DNA from: Granulosicoccus sp947495035 | GTDB taxonomy: Bacteria; Pseudomonadota; Gammaproteobacteria; Granulosicoccales; Granulosicoccaceae | NCBI RefSeq assembly: GCF_050589605.1 | Contig: NZ_JBNGOO010000011.1 | Strand: one strand, 5' to 3' | Length of the DNA stretch: 64,000 bases | Shown here: positions 17,033-25,397 of the stretch, piece after piece | Numbering within the stretch: the first letter of the stretch is position 1 | Layout of the letters: each line of letters starts with the position of its first letter | Notes under the pieces: model-generated | What the model was told of the DNA's origin: nothing | Seen by the model: the letters and a program-made list of their open reading frames with translations, nothing else | The model's database searches: none | Made by a program: the position numbers and the translations under genes

Positions 17033-18238
17033 TTACAAGGTCCGACGGATAATCAACCCGGCCCAGGTCGGGGCACGTGCATCCGGTCTGTCGAGCTCAC
17101 GAGTACGAGCCCGGACAAAGCCCTCGACATGCAAGCTTGGCACCACCTCGACACTGACCCCTGCCCAGGCATCTGCACTCACGGGCAACACGTCATTCTT
17201 GTCAGCCTGAACAGCGCTATCACGGAACTGCCCTTGCAGAAACGCGTTGTAGATATTCACGTTCACACTGCTACCAACATAGATATAACGTTCCCTGGTG
17301 CTGGTAGCCTCTACGCCGGAGGCAATATTCGACCCCAGGTTCAGATATTCTGACTGGTGAGGGTTGAATGTCCACCAGGGAGTTCCGATTCGCCCGAATC
17401 GCCAGTTGAACCCACCACCGAAACCGGTGGTGAACCCGACATCTGCCTCGGCAGTCCAGTTGAATTCCTGAGTCAGACCGTTGGAATAACGTTGCAGAAA
17501 GGCTGTTTTCTGCAAACTGAGCGAATAGCGGGCAGTCAATTCTCCACCGGATGAGATCTGGTTCTCCCAGCCTTCCGGTTGTGTGCTCCCCAGCACCTTG
17601 TGGATCCCGCTTTGCAGATTGTCGGCAAAATCCAGGCCCAGGACACCCAAGGTCAGACTGGATTTCAGGGACAGTGATCGCTGCGGGAAGATGGTCTGCT
17701 CGGTACTGTTCAGGAAGAACAGGCTAGCGTAGGGTCTGTCGTTCGGATTGGCCTCAGCCGACGTGATGTCGTTTGGCGTGAACAAAGCCGCCCCCCATTC
17801 CAGCGCATGCTTGGAGTAGTGCTCGGAATTCTCCATCAGGCGATCCTCCACGCCAAGCTGGTGATCAGCCCAACGCCGAAGCGCCGCAGGCGACCAACGG
17901 TAGTTCTCCGCACGACGTCCGGACAGGGTCACGGCAAAGCCTCCCGTATAGTCCTGGTCCTTGTTGCCGCCGACAAATACATCGTTATCGAACTGAAACG
18001 ACCAGCCGGTATTTTCCGGCTCGATAATCGATTCATGGCTCGCGTGGGCATTGCCGACCAGCCCCGGCAGCAGAGCAACAAGCATCAACAGTCGGAGAAT
18101 GCCGGAGACCAGACCACCACCCACTTCAGTTGCTGTCGCTGCACTGGGCGCTACAGCGGATTCGGCAAGAACTTTTCCAGTTGCCGAGGCCGTTACCGTT
18201 TGTATTGCTTGTTCTTGTTGTTCTTTCACCGCATTCAT
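17033..18238 (-). CDS. LpxR-family lipid A deacylase (DUF2219 outer-membrane protein)
   Basis: A 401-residue protein. After an N-terminal hydrophobic stretch (about 43-62) and a likely cleavage site near 'GNAHA', it enters the LpxR family opening 'GWSFQFDNDVFVGGNKDQDYTGG' (about residues 78-100). This contains the conserved Asn85-Asp86 pair and the Y-T-G-G element. The rest is alternating beta-barrel sequence with 'RPYASLFFLN' and a terminal barrel strand ending in 'GLIIRRTL'. LpxR removes the 3'-acyloxyacyl group from lipid A in the outer membrane and depends on Ca2+. The 40 residues before the hydrophobic segment are longer than a normal signal peptide, so an inner start is possible. It is monocistronic. 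Confidence 0.8.
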   Translation of the reverse strand: MNAVKEQQEQAIQTVTASATGKVLAESAVAPSAATATEVGGGLVSGILRLLMLVALLPGLVGNAHASHESIIEPENTGWSFQFDNDVFVGGNKDQDYTGGFAVTLSGRRAENYRWSPAALRRWADHQLGVEDRLMENSEHYSKHALEWGAALFTPNDITSAEANPNDRPYASLFFLNSTEQTIFPQRSLSLKSSLTLGVLGLDFADNLQSGIHKVLGSTQPEGWENQISSGGELTARYSLSLQKTAFLQRYSNGLTQEFNWTAEADVGFTTGFGGGFNWRFGRIGTPWWTFNPHQSEYLNLGSNIASGVEATSTRERYIYVGSSVNVNIYNAFLQGQFRDSAVQADKNDVLPVSADAWAGVSVEVVPSLHVEGFVRARTRELDRPDARAPTWAGLIIRRTL

Positions 18239-19131
18239 CCCGCGTCAATTTCTACCACTGCACGGTCTTGCTGCATGCCGCATTGAAAAACTGCCAGACC
18301 GAACATCGACCAGTCGTGAAAGTTTTCCTGTTAATGCAAATGCGACCCTTGATTGAGAACTGTTCAGTCAACTCCAAGGGCTGCACCGCCAAGCGGGTTC
18401 AGCAGACCGGATCGCGTGTTGCAGGGGGGCAGCCCCTTACAAGACACGACCGTGTCGTCATGGAGCAGTAGTCTCGGTTCCGGAGTTGTCACCGGTTTTG
18501 CACGACGTTTACAACGGCGTAAGGATCCAGGGAAGCTGCGATTGAGTTCACACAATCAACTGGCGCGCCCTCTTCAGGCTCGCCTGCGCGCACGACGTGG
18601 GCTGAGAAACTGACAAACCGCTCGCCAACCATCTCGGAAAGTGGTCAATGATCTGGCTTCCCGAGGAGTCCAGTCGACCAGGCAGGCTCAACTATTTACG
18701 AGCACCCTCGAGCATTCCCGAGCATTCCCGAGCATTCCCGAGCACTCCGAGCACTCCGAGCACTCCGAGCACTCCGAGCATTCCCGAGCATTCCCGAGCA
18801 TTCCCGAGCACTTCCAGGCATTCCGGACACCCACGGACACTCAGGCCTCTACAAGAACGCGCGAGTACACCTTCCAACGACCTGCGGATGCGACCAGCGG
18901 TTCACGTTCACGCCCATTCAGATTCGCCACATTTCCGACACATACGCATCAATGACAATTTTCACGCCGTCTACTTGCTATCGGTTCACAAGTGCAAATG
19001 AGAAAGTGGAAACATTTCGCATCGATCAAATAACAATGACAATAGATCGTGCACCATCAAATACAGATCGTGTATTATTTTCTTGTGCTTGAACTTCACT
19101 GCACTGCTGCCAATCAGGAGAAACAGCGTCC
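18239..19131. promoter_or_regulatory. Long gene-free leader of the sugar ABC operon
   Basis: Nearly 900 bases without a credible gene. It contains a minisatellite-like block (18700-18815, separate entry). Just ahead of the operon it has two copies of AGATCGTG 21 bases apart (19044-19051 and 19065-19072). The second is embedded in the inverted repeat ATACA-GATCG-TGTAT (19061-19075), a plausible repressor site. A CAGGAGAAA ribosome-binding site precedes the ATG at 19132. Proline/histidine-rich open frames across the block are by-products of the repeat. Confidence 0.5.
18700..18815. repeat. Symmetrical 9/10-bp tandem repeat block
   Basis: An array of GAGCA-based units: one GAGCACCCTC, three GAGCATTCCC (10 bp, 18710-18739), four GAGCACTCC (9 bp, 18740-18775), three more GAGCATTCCC (18776-18805) and a degenerate GAGCACTTCC. 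The 3-4-3 arrangement is nearly symmetrical. It lies about 320 bases before the ABC operon. The short perfect units suggest slippage and length variability. Confidence 0.9.
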
Positions 19132-20355
19132 ATGAAAAGATTCATTCCCACCACGACTTCCTTGCTGTGTGTCGGCGCACTACTGACCGTGCCAGCCGCT
19201 CAGGCGGTGACCCTTGAAGTCACTGCCTGGAAAGGCAACGATGCGGAACCTGCCGCCTTGCCACAGCTCATCGAACAATTCGAAGCAGCCAACCCGGACA
19301 TAGAGATCGACTTTTCGTACATCAGCCGAACCGATACCGACATCGTGCTGCCACCCCGGGTACAGGGCGACAACCCGCCTGATGTGATGATGACGGACAT
19401 GCCTCTGGTCAAGGTCTGGGGTGATGCCGGTCTGCTGGCTCCGATCGACAAGGGCGACTGGTTCGAGCGCCTGTCTCCGGCACTGCAGAAGACAATCAGT
19501 GCAGGCGATGCGGTTCACATCATGCCCCTGGAAGTCATCGGCATGGGCAACTTCGTCAACATGGGATTGCTCAAACAGGCAGGTATCGATGCAGCCCCCA
19601 CGACAATCGACGCCCTCAAGGATGCCTGTGGCAAACTTCAGGCTGCCGGCATCAAACCGATGATTTTCAATGGTGGATTCTCGGCACCGCTCTACGCCAT
19701 TGCCAATGGACTGGAGAGAGGACCCGGTGAAGCTGCCTCACTCGGTGCCGGTGATGCATTGTTTGAAGATAGCGATGCCTTCATCAGCACTTTGCAAACG
19801 TTCCCGGAACTCGAAGACGCCGGTTGTTTCGATGCGCAAATGCAGGCGGGCCTGGATCCGTGGTCAACGGCCCTGTCAGAGTTCAAGGCAGGCAATTTTG
19901 CCATGATGCCGCAGGGTGCGTGGAACATCAAAAGCTTCTCGGAAAACGACAGCCTGGACTTTGTATTCGCTCCCATCCCTTCGAACAAGGACACCGGTGT
20001 CGCACTTGATCTGTTCGGTATCGGCTGGTCGATTGCCGCCAAGTCGGATCAGCCCGAGGCTGCAAGTCGTTTCGTCGAGTTCTTTACCGACAATGAGAAT
20101 CTGCACCAGATGCTGGTGTCGGAATCTGCCTACAGTCCTTTCACCGATGGCGAAAGTGGTGTTTCCGAAGTCGCAGCCCCTTACAATGCTTCGCGAGACA
20201 ACGGTGGCACCATCATGTTTCCCTTCAGCGTGCTCGAATGGCCCAAGCCGCTTGAATCGGAAATCTTCGACAGCATGACGGGCTATCTGCTGAATCTCGA
20301 CAAAGACCCTGCCGACGTACTGTCCCGCTGGGACGAAATCGTCGAAGACCAGTAG
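19132..20355 (+). CDS. Sugar ABC transporter substrate-binding protein
   Basis: 407 residues with a Sec signal peptide (about 1-25, ending AQA). The mature protein has the extracellular sugar-binding family 1 pattern: 'LEVTAWKGNDAEPAALPQLIEQFEAANPDIEI' at the start, 'PPDVMMTDMPLVKVWGDAGLLAPI', and 'GNFAMMPQGAWNIKSF' in the second half. It delivers a mono- or oligosaccharide to the two permeases encoded downstream (6-bp gap to the first). The dehydrogenase and lactonase later in the operon point to a sugar oxidised to its aldonic acid. Confidence 0.9.
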   Translation: MKRFIPTTTSLLCVGALLTVPAAQAVTLEVTAWKGNDAEPAALPQLIEQFEAANPDIEIDFSYISRTDTDIVLPPRVQGDNPPDVMMTDMPLVKVWGDAGLLAPIDKGDWFERLSPALQKTISAGDAVHIMPLEVIGMGNFVNMGLLKQAGIDAAPTTIDALKDACGKLQAAGIKPMIFNGGFSAPLYAIANGLERGPGEAASLGAGDALFEDSDAFISTLQTFPELEDAGCFDAQMQAGLDPWSTALSEFKAGNFAMMPQGAWNIKSFSENDSLDFVFAPIPSNKDTGVALDLFGIGWSIAAKSDQPEAASRFVEFFTDNENLHQMLVSESAYSPFTDGESGVSEVAAPYNASRDNGGTIMFPFSVLEWPKPLESEIFDSMTGYLLNLDKDPADVLSRWDEIVEDQ

Positions 20356-20361
20356 AATCCC

Positions 20362-21237
20362 GTGCGAACCCTGAGACGCTATCGCATCTTTTTGTTCACG
20401 TTACCAGCGATACTGGTCATCGGAGCCTTCTTTGTCTATCCGATACTGCTATCGCTGCGTTTGAGCTTTACCGACTTCACCGGAGTCGGTATCGCCAACG
20501 ACGTGGGCTGGAAGAACTACGAGCGGATATTCACCCGTTCGCGTTATCTGGATGCATTCACGACAACCATCCTGTTTACCGTCATCGTGGTTGTCGTGCA
20601 GACGGCTCTTGGCCTGTTCTTCGCAGCCCTGCTGCACCGCCTGCCTGCCGTCAGAAATCTGTGTCGGGCGGCCCTGTTCACCCCGGCCATGATGTCCTTC
20701 GTCATCGTTGGCTATGTCTGGCAGTTCATCTACTCGCCATTCAACGGTGGGCTCAATTCGGCGTTGGCAGCCATCGGGCTGGAGAGCCTGCAGCACAACT
20801 GGATTGGTGATCCGAACACGGCACTGATTGCCGTGGCCTTTGCACATATATGGATGTTCACCGGCTACACCACGGCCATCTTTCTGGCAGGCTATGCGGC
20901 CATTCCTTCCGATCTGGAGGAAGCCTCCACACTGGAGGGAGCTCGCAGCTGGCAACGCTTTCGTCACATCGAGGTACCGCTGCTGGCACCGAGTTTCACG
21001 ATCAACATCATGCTCTCGACCATCGGTACGCTCAAGACCTTCGAGCTGCCCTTCATCATGACCCGAGGGGGACCGGATGGAGCTACCCGCACACTGAGCC
21101 TGCACATCATCGATTCCTTGTTCGGTAAATACAAGTTCGGATTCGCCAGTGCGTTGTCCATCATCATGTTGATCCTGGTGGTACTGGTGGCCTACGTTCA
21201 GAATCGCTATCTACGATCACGCGAGGACATCACATGA
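20362..21237 (+). CDS. Sugar ABC transporter permease (MalF/UgpA type)
   Basis: A 291-residue inner-membrane protein starting with GTG six bases after the binding protein stop. It has six hydrophobic segments. The EAA loop that docks the ATPase is visible as 'DLEEASTLEGARSWQRFRHIEVPLLAP' split around residues 190-216. Other MalF-like phrases are 'YPILLSLRLSFTDFTG' near the start and 'TRGGPDGATRTLSLHI' after the EAA loop. Its stop overlaps the ATG of the second permease (ATGA), giving tight coupling. Confidence 0.92.
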   Translation: MRTLRRYRIFLFTLPAILVIGAFFVYPILLSLRLSFTDFTGVGIANDVGWKNYERIFTRSRYLDAFTTTILFTVIVVVVQTALGLFFAALLHRLPAVRNLCRAALFTPAMMSFVIVGYVWQFIYSPFNGGLNSALAAIGLESLQHNWIGDPNTALIAVAFAHIWMFTGYTTAIFLAGYAAIPSDLEEASTLEGARSWQRFRHIEVPLLAPSFTINIMLSTIGTLKTFELPFIMTRGGPDGATRTLSLHIIDSLFGKYKFGFASALSIIMLILVVLVAYVQNRYLRSREDIT

Positions 21238-22061
21238 AGCTGAAACGTCATGTCAGTACCTGGCTGCTCTCGGCGATGGCCCTGATACTGGTTGCCTTCA
21301 TGCTGTTGCCGGTTATCTACATGCTCATGATGTCGTTCAAGAGCGGCGCCGAGATCACACAGAATCCACTGGGGCTGCCGGGCAGCCTGGATTTCGGCAA
21401 CTACATCAATGCCCTGTCGAAAATGAACTATCTGCGCAGCGTGCTCAACTCGATAGGCATCACCTTGTCGGTCACCGTGCTGGTGTCCTTCATTGGCGCG
21501 CTGGCCGCCTATCCACTTGCCAGGCGAACCAATCGTCTGGCGCGAGCCCTGGTGCTGCTGATGGCGCTGGGACTGTCCACCCCGAACTTCGTCACCATCA
21601 CTCCCATCTATGTCATTTTTCGGGACATCGGCCTGTTGGACACCTATACCGGTCTCATACTTGCCTTCACGGCCTTGAATCTGCCGCTCGCCGTCTTCTT
21701 CTATACCAGCTTCATCCGCAGCATTCCAGTGGAACTGGAAGAGGCTGCGAAGCTGGATAATTGCTCGGATTTTCGTATCTTCTGGCACGTCATAAGACCA
21801 CTTCTCGGCCCGGCAACCGCAACCCTGTCTCTGTTCGTGATGCTCATGGTCTGGAACGACTTCACCTATCCGCTGCTGCTGCTCACCGATGAAAGCAAAT
21901 TCACCGTCATGATCAGCGTCTACCGCTTTGTCGGCAATCACAATCTGTCGCCTTCCGACCTGTTCCCCGCTGCGGTACTCGGTTCTCTGCCCTTGCTGGT
22001 GCTGTTCATCTTCTTTCAGCGTCGCATCGTATCCGGGGTCACGGCAGGTGCTGTCAAATAG
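21234..22061 (+). CDS. Sugar ABC transporter permease (MalG/UgpE type)
   Basis: A 275-residue partner permease with six hydrophobic segments. Typical MalG-type features are 'LPVIYMLMMSFKSGAEI' at the N-terminus and the EAA loop near residue 165. That loop here reads 'ELEEAAKLDNCSDFRIFWHV', with Asn-Cys where most relatives have Gly-Ala. It forms the heterodimeric channel with the upstream MalF-like protein. No ATPase gene follows; the next genes are metabolic enzymes. Confidence 0.92.
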   Translation: MKLKRHVSTWLLSAMALILVAFMLLPVIYMLMMSFKSGAEITQNPLGLPGSLDFGNYINALSKMNYLRSVLNSIGITLSVTVLVSFIGALAAYPLARRTNRLARALVLLMALGLSTPNFVTITPIYVIFRDIGLLDTYTGLILAFTALNLPLAVFFYTSFIRSIPVELEEAAKLDNCSDFRIFWHVIRPLLGPATATLSLFVMLMVWNDFTYPLLLLTDESKFTVMISVYRFVGNHNLSPSDLFPAAVLGSLPLLVLFIFFQRRIVSGVTAGAVK

Positions 22062-22121
22062 TCCATGGCGTGCAGTAGCAATTGGCGACACTCAACCTGA
22101 AACTTTCACACAGTCATTGTC

Positions 22122-22877
22122 ATGAGTAGTGAACTTGCAAACAAGCTGATCATCGTCACCGGCGGAGGCGCTGGGATTGGCCGCGGAATTGCGGAATGTT
22201 GTCACGATGCCGGTGCCCGTGTGGTGGTCGGAACGCTGGAAGACAAGATGTCGTTTCCGGAACGCGATGGCATCGATTGCCGTCAACTCGACGTCGCTGA
22301 CAGCAAGGCCATCGAACCCTGGCTGGATACGGTCATCGCAGATCACGGCCAAATAGATGGCCTGGTCAACAATGCCGGCGTCACCCTTACCGACTCCTTC
22401 CTGTCCATGTCACTGGAAGATCTGGAGACCTTGTGGCGAGTCAACCAGCGTTCGGTGTTTCTCATGTCGCAGGCCGTTGCCCGCCGCATGGTGAGCGCCG
22501 AACACCCCGGCAGCATCGTCAATATTGCCTCGAATCATGCAGGCGCCAGCACCGCGGGTTACGAGATGTACGCCGGCACCAAGGGCGCAATCGTCGCGAT
22601 GAGTCGCTCCATGTCATGGAGCCTTGGACAACACGGTATTCGGGTGAACTCGTTGAGCCCTGGCCTGACTCGCACCGAAGCCATCGCCAACGGTCCCGCC
22701 AGTGATCCGGCAACAGAAGCCATGTTTTGCAGCTGGCATGCCAGCAACCGTTACAATACGGTGCAGGAGGTCGGAAACTGCGCGGTATTTCTGCTGTCCG
22801 ACGCCGCATCGGCCCTGACCGGTAGCGATATGCTGGTCGATCAGGGAATGTCCGCTCAACTTTGCGCACAACTATGA
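22122..22877 (+). CDS. Short-chain dehydrogenase/reductase (sugar dehydrogenase-like)
   Basis: A 251-residue classical SDR. It shows the NAD(P) motif 'VTGGGAGIGRGIAE' (about 12-25), 'NNAGVTLTDSF', the catalytic Ser in 'VNIASNHAGAS', and Tyr/Lys in 'YAGTKGAIVAM'. The C-terminal 'SPGLTRTEA' and 'GSDMLVDQGMS' are standard. It lies 60 bases after the ABC permeases and overlaps the lactonase gene (ATGA at 22874). I infer that it oxidises the imported sugar to a lactone, as L-fucose, L-arabinose or galactose dehydrogenases of this family do. Confidence 0.9.
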   Translation: MSSELANKLIIVTGGGAGIGRGIAECCHDAGARVVVGTLEDKMSFPERDGIDCRQLDVADSKAIEPWLDTVIADHGQIDGLVNNAGVTLTDSFLSMSLEDLETLWRVNQRSVFLMSQAVARRMVSAEHPGSIVNIASNHAGASTAGYEMYAGTKGAIVAMSRSMSWSLGQHGIRVNSLSPGLTRTEAIANGPASDPATEAMFCSWHASNRYNTVQEVGNCAVFLLSDAASALTGSDMLVDQGMSAQLCAQL

Positions 22878-23800
22878 GTATTGATGGGAAGAAACTGGCC
22901 TGTGATGACTGTGTCACGGTGGCAATGGCCGGCAGTGATGAACTGGGCGAGGGCCCACATTGGTCCGAGGCCGAACAGACACTCTATTGGGTCGATATCG
23001 TCAACCCGGCCCTCCAATCATTTGCCATCGGTCCATCGGGAGACCCTGATGTCACGACACTTCAACGTCGGTCGCTGACGGAACAGACCGGCGTCGTGGT
23101 TCCGGCATGTTCAGGTGGCTTCATCGCGGCCAGCGAATCAGGGATCTTGACGATCAACGCCGACATGAGCCTGAATCCCATCGCCGAACCTGAATCGGAT
23201 CGCCCGAACAATCGATTCAATGATGGCAAATGCGATTCACACGGTCGCCTGTGGGCCAGCTCTCTGTCCATGAAAGGCGAAAAGGGCCAGGCCTCGCTCT
23301 GGCGAATCGATCCGGATCACACAATCACCCGCATGCTGGATGACATCGACATTGGCAATGGTCTGGGCTGGAATGATGACGAAAGCACTTTCTACTTCAC
23401 CGATTCGGGCAAGGCAACCATCTACCGCTTCGATTTCAATGCCGATACCGGCACGCTGGGAGAACGCCAGGTATTCGTGGCCCCTGACGCTTCCCGCGAC
23501 GGCGTCCCGGACGGTCTGGCCGTGGATGACGAAGGTCATGTCTGGAGCGCTCAGTGGGATGGAGCCTGCGTCATTCGCTATGCACCGGATGGCAGCATCG
23601 ATCGCATCGTCAGGGTTCCGGTACACAGACCCACCAGTTGTGCATTCGGAGGCAAGAATGGCTCCACACTCTTTGTGACAAGTGCCAGAGTAGGATTGAG
23701 TGATGATCAGCTGGCGGAAGCACCATTGTCCGGTAGCGTCTTCGCCATCGAATCCGGCACGACCGGCAAGACCGGTAATCTGTTCGGCAGAAACCGTTAG
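22874..23800 (+). CDS. SMP-30/gluconolactonase-family lactonase
   Basis: 308 residues from the ATG at 22874, which overlaps the SDR stop. An in-frame TTG 12 bases earlier is less likely. This six-bladed beta-propeller family has metal ligands that can be read as the Glu in 'GEGPHWSE', Asn in 'NRFNDGKCD', Asn in 'GNGLGWNDDE' and Asp in 'PDGLAVDDEG'. The enzyme hydrolyses aldonolactones to aldonic acids. It completes the sugar to lactone to acid logic of the operon. A downstream dehydratase or aldolase is not present here. Confidence 0.9.
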   Translation: MSIDGKKLACDDCVTVAMAGSDELGEGPHWSEAEQTLYWVDIVNPALQSFAIGPSGDPDVTTLQRRSLTEQTGVVVPACSGGFIAASESGILTINADMSLNPIAEPESDRPNNRFNDGKCDSHGRLWASSLSMKGEKGQASLWRIDPDHTITRMLDDIDIGNGLGWNDDESTFYFTDSGKATIYRFDFNADTGTLGERQVFVAPDASRDGVPDGLAVDDEGHVWSAQWDGACVIRYAPDGSIDRIVRVPVHRPTSCAFGGKNGSTLFVTSARVGLSDDQLAEAPLSGSVFAIESGTTGKTGNLFGRNR

Positions 23801-23831
23801 AACGCTGTCGTACTCGACCAGCATTGCATTG

Positions 23832-25265
23832 TCAGGGAACCAGAGGTTCGTGAAAAAACGACCATTGATCCGATAACAAGCCATCCATCAAGCCCTGCGC
23901 CCAATGGTTGCCGCCAAAGCTCTCATGAGCATTACCATGTGCAGTGGTGCAGACCTGCCCCGGCGGGCCTGCACTACTCAGCCATCCATGCTCACCAATG
24001 TAGCGCCAGATCTCTGTGGCTCGGCGCGCTCGTTCAATGATCTTCTGGTGCCTGGCATCCTCCTCATCCCAATAGCCTGTCAAGGAAAGTGCAGCAAACA
24101 GATACGTGTATGACTGCATGCCCCACGCCGCATAATCCCATGAGGAGCGTGTGTGAGGGCCGCTCACCGACGAACGTGCGTTCAGCTCGTAGGGCATGCC
24201 TTTCCCCTCTCCTTCATACGGCATCTTTCCACTTGCCAAGCCCATGTCCGCACCCTTGCACAGCCCATTGCTCGCCGGCCCGACATTCCCCCGAGGCATT
24301 GCCCCCACTGCAAATTCATGTCCCCAGCGCTGAAAGATGCCTGCGGGCGTCGCCGGTATTGGGTCTGCCCCTTTGTAAGGATGCTCCTCCCCCGGATTCG
24401 AGCGTTCCAACGAAAGCGTGTTCAAAAAGAGCAGCGGCTTTCGGACACCCTGCGGATCAGGTCTTGCTCGCGGGCTGATGGCATCCCCTGCAAGCAGGCG
24501 CTGCAGCATGTCATTGTCGTACAGCTCGGCAATATCATCAAACGCCATCTTGCGCAGTGCAGTGCGGAAGCTGTCCACATCGTACGACGCCAACACCTTC
24601 GTCATACCGTCAGAACCCCCGAAATAGAGATAGGCACCAATACCATAGGCGTGAAAGGAAGCGCTTTGGTTCGGCAATGAACCGGATTCCGTCACTGCCA
24701 TATCCACCAGAACACTGGAGCGCTCATTCAGTGTTGAATTTGTATTGAGGAAGATGTTTGCGGCATGCAGACAATGCCGCATCAGCAGATCTGCACGCTG
24801 GCGTTCATCGTCGCTGAAAGTGCTCCAAAACGTTGGCGCCTGCCTTGCGATGCCCAGTGCAACCGGCACATACATATCGAACCACGATGCATGCCCACCT
24901 CGACACAAGGGGTGCACCTCGACCGATACCGCCGAGTGCAGATGCTCCAGGGCACGGTCCATTACCGAATCGCCCGCACTGTCGACCCTCGATGGGTCGT
25001 TGTAGGCAAGAAGCGTCAGAAAGAGCATCACCGGCGCATTGCGGCCGTAGAACTTGCCGGTCGTCGCATAGGAACCGGCCCTGCGTGGCACGGGAATGCC
25101 CATCGCATCATCGACGAGCGCAATGTCGATACCCAATACCGCCTGACGAGATACCTTCCGCTGTGAGGATGAAGACTGCATCGCCTCGTCAGAGTCTTCG
25201 GCCGGTGCCATGGGTGACCAGAATGCTGCAAAAGACAGTGCAACAATCAGCACCAGAGTGTTCAT
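23832..25265 (-). CDS. Secreted protein of unknown function, possibly alpha/alpha-toroid
   Basis: A 477-residue protein with a Sec signal peptide (about 1-22, MNTLVLIVALSFAAFWSPMAPA). The mature part is rich in aromatic residues and helix-like segments such as 'GGHASWFDMYVPVALGIARQ', 'DYAAWGMQSYTYLFAALSLTGYW' and a terminal 'HGNAHESFGGNHWAQGLMDGLL'. I do not recognise a family with confidence. The helical, aromatic-rich pattern is reminiscent of alpha/alpha-toroid polysaccharide lyases or glycoside hydrolases, but no catalytic signature is clear. It converges on the sugar-uptake operon, which would fit a periplasmic carbohydrate-active role. Confidence 0.6.
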   Translation of the reverse strand: MNTLVLIVALSFAAFWSPMAPAEDSDEAMQSSSSQRKVSRQAVLGIDIALVDDAMGIPVPRRAGSYATTGKFYGRNAPVMLFLTLLAYNDPSRVDSAGDSVMDRALEHLHSAVSVEVHPLCRGGHASWFDMYVPVALGIARQAPTFWSTFSDDERQRADLLMRHCLHAANIFLNTNSTLNERSSVLVDMAVTESGSLPNQSASFHAYGIGAYLYFGGSDGMTKVLASYDVDSFRTALRKMAFDDIAELYDNDMLQRLLAGDAISPRARPDPQGVRKPLLFLNTLSLERSNPGEEHPYKGADPIPATPAGIFQRWGHEFAVGAMPRGNVGPASNGLCKGADMGLASGKMPYEGEGKGMPYELNARSSVSGPHTRSSWDYAAWGMQSYTYLFAALSLTGYWDEEDARHQKIIERARRATEIWRYIGEHGWLSSAGPPGQVCTTAHGNAHESFGGNHWAQGLMDGLLSDQWSFFHEPLVP

Positions 25266-25397
25266 CGGATCTTCCAGCTGGACAGCAGCAGGTCTTTCAT
25301 GGCAAATGACGTTAAAGTGACTTCAATCAGGGTAGCTGAAGATAGTCAATTCGAGCGATCCCGGCTCGGCGCCTCAGCCGGGATCGTCCATCTCTAC

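Noticed and set aside
18641..18955. Protein-coding frames across the GAGCA repeats
   Set aside because: They encode only low-complexity His/Ser/Pro patterns generated by the repeat, on both strands, with no ribosome-binding site.
21207..22091. 294-codon open frame opposite the second sugar permease
   Set aside because: Highly biased composition rich in Gln, His and Arg, with no motif. The plus-strand permease is certain.
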